NCBI RefSeq assembly: GCF_964340395.1
Contig: NC_135568.1
Location: 7,877,280-7,906,279, forward strand
From: Glandiceps talaboti
Taxonomy: Eukaryota > Hemichordata > Enteropneusta > Spengelidae
Direction of reading: 5' to 3'
DNA length: 29,000 bases
Shown here: positions 25,891-29,000 of the stretch, in pieces
Position numbering within the stretch: the first letter of the stretch is position 1
How the letters are laid out: the number at the start of each line of letters is the position of its first letter
Program-made: the position numbers and the translations under genes
Notes under the pieces: generated by a model
What the model was told of the DNA's origin: nothing
The model's input: the letters and a program-made list of their open reading frames with translations, nothing else
Databases searched by the model: none

Positions 25891-28800
25891 ATGAACAACC
25901 TCCACCTACTACTCTGTTTGTTGAGTGTTTCCATGGCATCCGTCATCATGGTAACAGCATGCCCTAGTCCTTGCACATGTACTGGAACAAGAGTTGACTG
26001 TTCAAGCAAAGATCTCACATCTGTGCCATCAGGCATACCAATGGACACAGAAATCTTATATCTGACATTTAACAAGATAACAGATCTTTCTGTCGGTGAT
26101 TTCAGTGGCTTGTCATCTCTACAACACTTGGTCGTTTTCAACAACGAAATTGCAAGCATAGAGGAGGGTACATTTGATAATGTCACCAGCCTGACTTATC
26201 TTGCCTTACAACAAAACAAGATTGTAGAGTTGAAAAGACATCATTTCAACTTACTAGTCAACTTAGAAGAGCTAGATCTGGATGGAAATCTCATAGCTAA
26301 CATAGAAAACGGAACATTCCAGAACCTGTATCAACTACACACTTTGGAACTTGGAAACAACAAAATAACAACTCTACCAACAGGCATCTTTGCTGGACTG
26401 AATAATTTACAAACACTGAATATAGACAAGAACTCTTTCACAAGTTTTCCAGAAAGTTTACTTCAAGGTCTTGATACTCTGATTAATCTGGACTTATCTG
26501 ATAACCCAATCACACAGCTGTCAAGTGAGACTTTTGGTAGCCTAACTAATTTGCAAACTCTGTACTTGAAGAACATTCTAGCAGTACAAAACAACAACCT
26601 ACCAGATGATTTGTTTACTGCACTTAACAGTTTAACCCACTTAGAATTAGATTCCAACATGCTGATGCAGCTACCGACAACACTGAAGCATCTTAACCGA
26701 CTTGCATCACTCAGTTTGAAAGATAACAACCTGACAAACCTCCCAAACAATGTATTTGATACTATGCCCTTCTTAAACACTCTATACTTGGATGAAAACC
26801 ATTTTGTTACTCTGCCGACAAGCTCTCTTGGACAACTTAATGCTTTACGTGAACTTGACATTTCGTATAACTTCATCACAGAACTGCCTTTTCATGGCGT
26901 TATTAATAACACTCAGTTAACAACGCTTTGGTTTTTAGAAAACAGGATATCAAAGGTCCACCCTGGTGCTTTTGAAGGTCCATCTGCATTGGTAGAAGTT
27001 GATCTCACTTACAATTTATTAGAGACTATCCCTGATGATATCTTTAGTAGCCCAAGAATGAATACTGATATTTACTTGCAAAACAATTCCTGGAGATGTG
27101 ACTGTCTTTTAGGTTGGTTGGCGAACAACTTGGCTAATATTGCTGACTCTCCTAAATGCCAGACACCTGACATGCTATCAGGTTTGTTCATTGAAGATCT
27201 AAACTCAAACAACTTCCAGTGTATTGCCCCACAGATCCAACTACAAAGTACTGAATTTACAGTTGATATTGGAGAATCTGTTTTGCTGCCATGCAACGTG
27301 ACTGGTTATCCAGATCCATCAGTGTCATGGTATTTGTCAGATGGCACTTTAGTAGAAGATTCAGCAAAGTATCAGATACAAGCAAACAGTTACCTACTTA
27401 TCAGTTCAGTGGGTATTGAGGATGGTGGGTTATACACATACCTAGCTACAAACCCAGCAGGGAATATCACTGTCACATTGTCTCTGAACATCAACACTGT
27501 GCCAGTCACCACAACTCATTCTAACCCTCCCCAACAAGACACCACATCAGTGAATACGCCATCAACAGATAGCTTTCCCAGCATCACAGCAGGGGCAGAT
27601 CCAGTCACAGACAAACAAGAATCATGGTTAACAATCATTACTGCAGCTGTTGTTGGAGTCGTTGTATTGGGCATACTTATGTGCATTGTTGGTGCTGTCC
27701 TTTACAAGAAGAGGTTACAAAAACAACGCAATCCTGCCCAGCACGATAATTTGCATCTTGACTCATTATCTAGGGAGAGCAAAGATTTAAACACAGCACA
27801 ACAAGAGAAGATGAATTCTTATGAAGATAACAACATTCAATCTAGAAAACTTCCATTGATAGTGGTAGAAAATGGTAAACTAGGTGAAGGAACTTTTGAC
27901 AACCACACCTACTCACAACTAGGTGATAAGGAAAACTTGTATTCTGAGCTACCTGACACCTTAGATGACATATATCTTTCTGCTTCAGATAATGGTGATA
28001 AACACGACTATGAAGAACCTGTAAAACTGATGGGTGACTCCAACAAGTATGCAACATTGTCACCAAGATCTGATCTACAAAGTGGATGTGGTTTCGCTGA
28101 GGATAACATGAACAATACAAAGAATGACTATGTAACCATGAATTCTTCTACTGCACCAACATATAAAAACAATTCCAATGAAACACTGAGGTTAGAAACC
28201 ATATCCAAGACTAATACCTGTCCTGCGAATGGTAATTCAACATTGGTGATGTCTGGGTCTGGTGGCCTTGCTGATGATGGGATAACAGTAACAGATTCCC
28301 AAACAAATACTAACCGAGCTAACAATGATGTAATTGTCTCAAAGCCTGTATCTGGTGGCTGTGACAATGATGGGTTGACAGTATCCCAAACAAATACTCA
28401 CCCAGCAAACACCAGTCCAGCTGTGACTCTGTTGGGTTCTGCTGGCCCTGCCAATGATGGGTTGACAGTATCCCAGACAAATGCAAATACTCACCTAGCT
28501 GACAACGACTCAACAGTAACTGTAACAAAATCTGGTTCTGGTGACCCTGCTCACCATGATATAATAGCAGAATCCAATGTATCAAAAGATCTATCTAAAC
28601 CTGATAAGTTGTGGTCAAAAGATGTTGAGTTGACAAGCACTATACCAGTTGTAGCTGATGTGGCTATCAGTAATGTCCACCAAGACAATGTTAACTCTTC
28701 AGTCAGCGATACCCTCCAAGGTAAAGCTAACACTTCTGTTAGCGATACCCTCCAAGGTAAAGCTAACACTTCTGTTAGCGATGTCCACCAAGGTAAAGCT

Positions 28801-29000
28801 AACACTTCTGTTAGAGATGTCCAAGATCAATCTAACAGGGATATCAGTGATGTCCTCCACAGTAAAGCTAATTCCTCTATCAGTGATGTCCACCAAGACA
28901 AAGCCACCACTTCTGTTAGCGATGTCCAAGATGAATCTAACAGGGATATCAGTGATGTCCTCCAAGGTAAAGCTAATGGGACAATCAGCAATGTTTTCCA
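25891..29000 (+). CDS. LRR-Ig transmembrane receptor with ITAM-like tail (3' partial)
   Basis: Open for 1036 codons to the window edge with no stop. Residues 1-23 are a signal peptide. 24-37 is an LRR N-cap (Cys24, 28, 30, 37). About 14-15 LRRs of L-x-x-L-x-L-x-x-N-x-I type follow to about 405, one of them (LYLKNILAVQNNNLPDD) irregular. An LRR C-cap with CDC precedes an Ig-like domain at about 450-535 with Cys468 and Trp480; position 517, where the second cysteine belongs, is Tyr. A Ser/Thr-rich stalk and one membrane span (about 580-604), followed by KKR, make it type I. The tail holds YSQL (674), YSEL (684), YATL (720) and YVTM (747), then about 30-residue repeats (787-890) and 11-12-residue repeats (925 onward). 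Such receptors bind ligands through LRR/Ig and signal or adhere at the cell surface; no TIR domain is seen in the part available. Ligand and orthologue are unknown. Confidence 0.9.
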   Translation, partial: MNNLHLLLCLLSVSMASVIMVTACPSPCTCTGTRVDCSSKDLTSVPSGIPMDTEILYLTFNKITDLSVGDFSGLSSLQHLVVFNNEIASIEEGTFDNVTSLTYLALQQNKIVELKRHHFNLLVNLEELDLDGNLIANIENGTFQNLYQLHTLELGNNKITTLPTGIFAGLNNLQTLNIDKNSFTSFPESLLQGLDTLINLDLSDNPITQLSSETFGSLTNLQTLYLKNILAVQNNNLPDDLFTALNSLTHLELDSNMLMQLPTTLKHLNRLASLSLKDNNLTNLPNNVFDTMPFLNTLYLDENHFVTLPTSSLGQLNALRELDISYNFITELPFHGVINNTQLTTLWFLENRISKVHPGAFEGPSALVEVDLTYNLLETIPDDIFSSPRMNTDIYLQNNSWRCDCLLGWLANNLANIADSPKCQTPDMLSGLFIEDLNSNNFQCIAPQIQLQSTEFTVDIGESVLLPCNVTGYPDPSVSWYLSDGTLVEDSAKYQIQANSYLLISSVGIEDGGLYTYLATNPAGNITVTLSLNINTVPVTTTHSNPPQQDTTSVNTPSTDSFPSITAGADPVTDKQESWLTIITAAVVGVVVLGILMCIVGAVLYKKRLQKQRNPAQHDNLHLDSLSRESKDLNTAQQEKMNSYEDNNIQSRKLPLIVVENGKLGEGTFDNHTYSQLGDKENLYSELPDTLDDIYLSASDNGDKHDYEEPVKLMGDSNKYATLSPRSDLQSGCGFAEDNMNNTKNDYVTMNSSTAPTYKNNSNETLRLETISKTNTCPANGNSTLVMSGSGGLADDGITVTDSQTNTNRANNDVIVSKPVSGGCDNDGLTVSQTNTHPANTSPAVTLLGSAGPANDGLTVSQTNANTHLADNDSTVTVTKSGSGDPAHHDIIAESNVSKDLSKPDKLWSKDVELTSTIPVVADVAISNVHQDNVNSSVSDTLQGKANTSVSDTLQGKANTSVSDVHQGKANTSVRDVQDQSNRDISDVLHSKANSSISDVHQDKATTSVSDVQDESNRDISDVLQGKANGTISNVF
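28249..28560 (+). repeat. About 90-nt in-frame repeats in the receptor tail
   Basis: Three to four copies of a block reading roughly G-G/A-P-A-N-D-G-L-T-V-S-Q-T-N-T-H-x-A in residues 787-890, with NDGLTVSQTNTH and NDGLTVSQTNANTH the closest pair. Confidence 0.75.
28663..29000 (+). repeat. 36-nt in-frame repeats (SVSDVxQGKANT) in the receptor tail
   Basis: At least nine units of 11-12 codons from residue 925 to the window edge. The units at 28699 and 28735 are almost identical at DNA level. Later units alternate SVxDVQD.SNR with DISDVLxxKAN. The array continues beyond the window. Confidence 0.88.

Noticed and set aside
25869-26186. Minus-strand open frames across the LRR-Ig gene
   Set aside because: Antisense shadows of the receptor coding sequence with no recognisable domains.

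Overview
This is nuclear DNA from an invertebrate animal. Genes are split by GT-AG introns on both strands, the sequence is AT-rich, microsatellites are long ((CA)n, (GACA)n, (GTGA)n), and there are truncated LINEs and several foldback/MITE families. The gene content (C1q-collagen lectin, intronless TRIM-NHL, LRR-Ig receptor, VPS8) suits a bilaterian with expanded innate-immune families, such as a hemichordate, lancelet or lophotrochozoan. I cannot fix the phylum.

Layout. (1) 878-3196, minus strand: a complete secreted C1q-collagen gene with a two-exon coding region, a probable 5' UTR exon, a TATA box and an upstream G-quadruplex tract. A decayed copy of its signal-peptide exon lies in the intron. 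(2) 5544-20979, minus strand: the last 13 coding exons (about 520 codons) of VPS8, the CORVET tethering-complex subunit, including its split C-terminal RING and its stop codon. Exons up to the window edge are missing on the 5' side. (3) 9363-11720, plus strand: an intact single-exon TRIM2/3/71-type TRIM-NHL gene lying wholly inside a 5.6 kb VPS8 intron on the opposite strand. (4) 25891 to the window end, plus strand: an LRR-Ig transmembrane receptor, open at the right edge. Its cytoplasmic tail carries an ITAM-like tyrosine pair and then two kinds of tandem peptide repeat. No VPS8 exon is recognisable between 20979 and 25850, so this receptor may also lie inside a VPS8 intron.

Repeats fill the introns: two copies of a TTAA-flanked palindromic MITE, a 0.77 kb foldback element with relatives, a second MITE-like pair, a LINE 3' end with a 13-bp target-site duplication that splits an older tandem duplication, and a second LINE 3' end with a (TTCTA)n tail. 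Two VPS8 exon edges, one acceptor and one donor, have been duplicated in tandem into decoy splice-site arrays.

Functionally, C1q-like lectin, TRIM-NHL and LRR-Ig are all families with recognition or regulatory roles and are found around one housekeeping trafficking gene. Joint action is not shown by the sequence. The most notable item is the LRR-Ig receptor with an ITAM-spaced tail and an Ig domain lacking its second cysteine.
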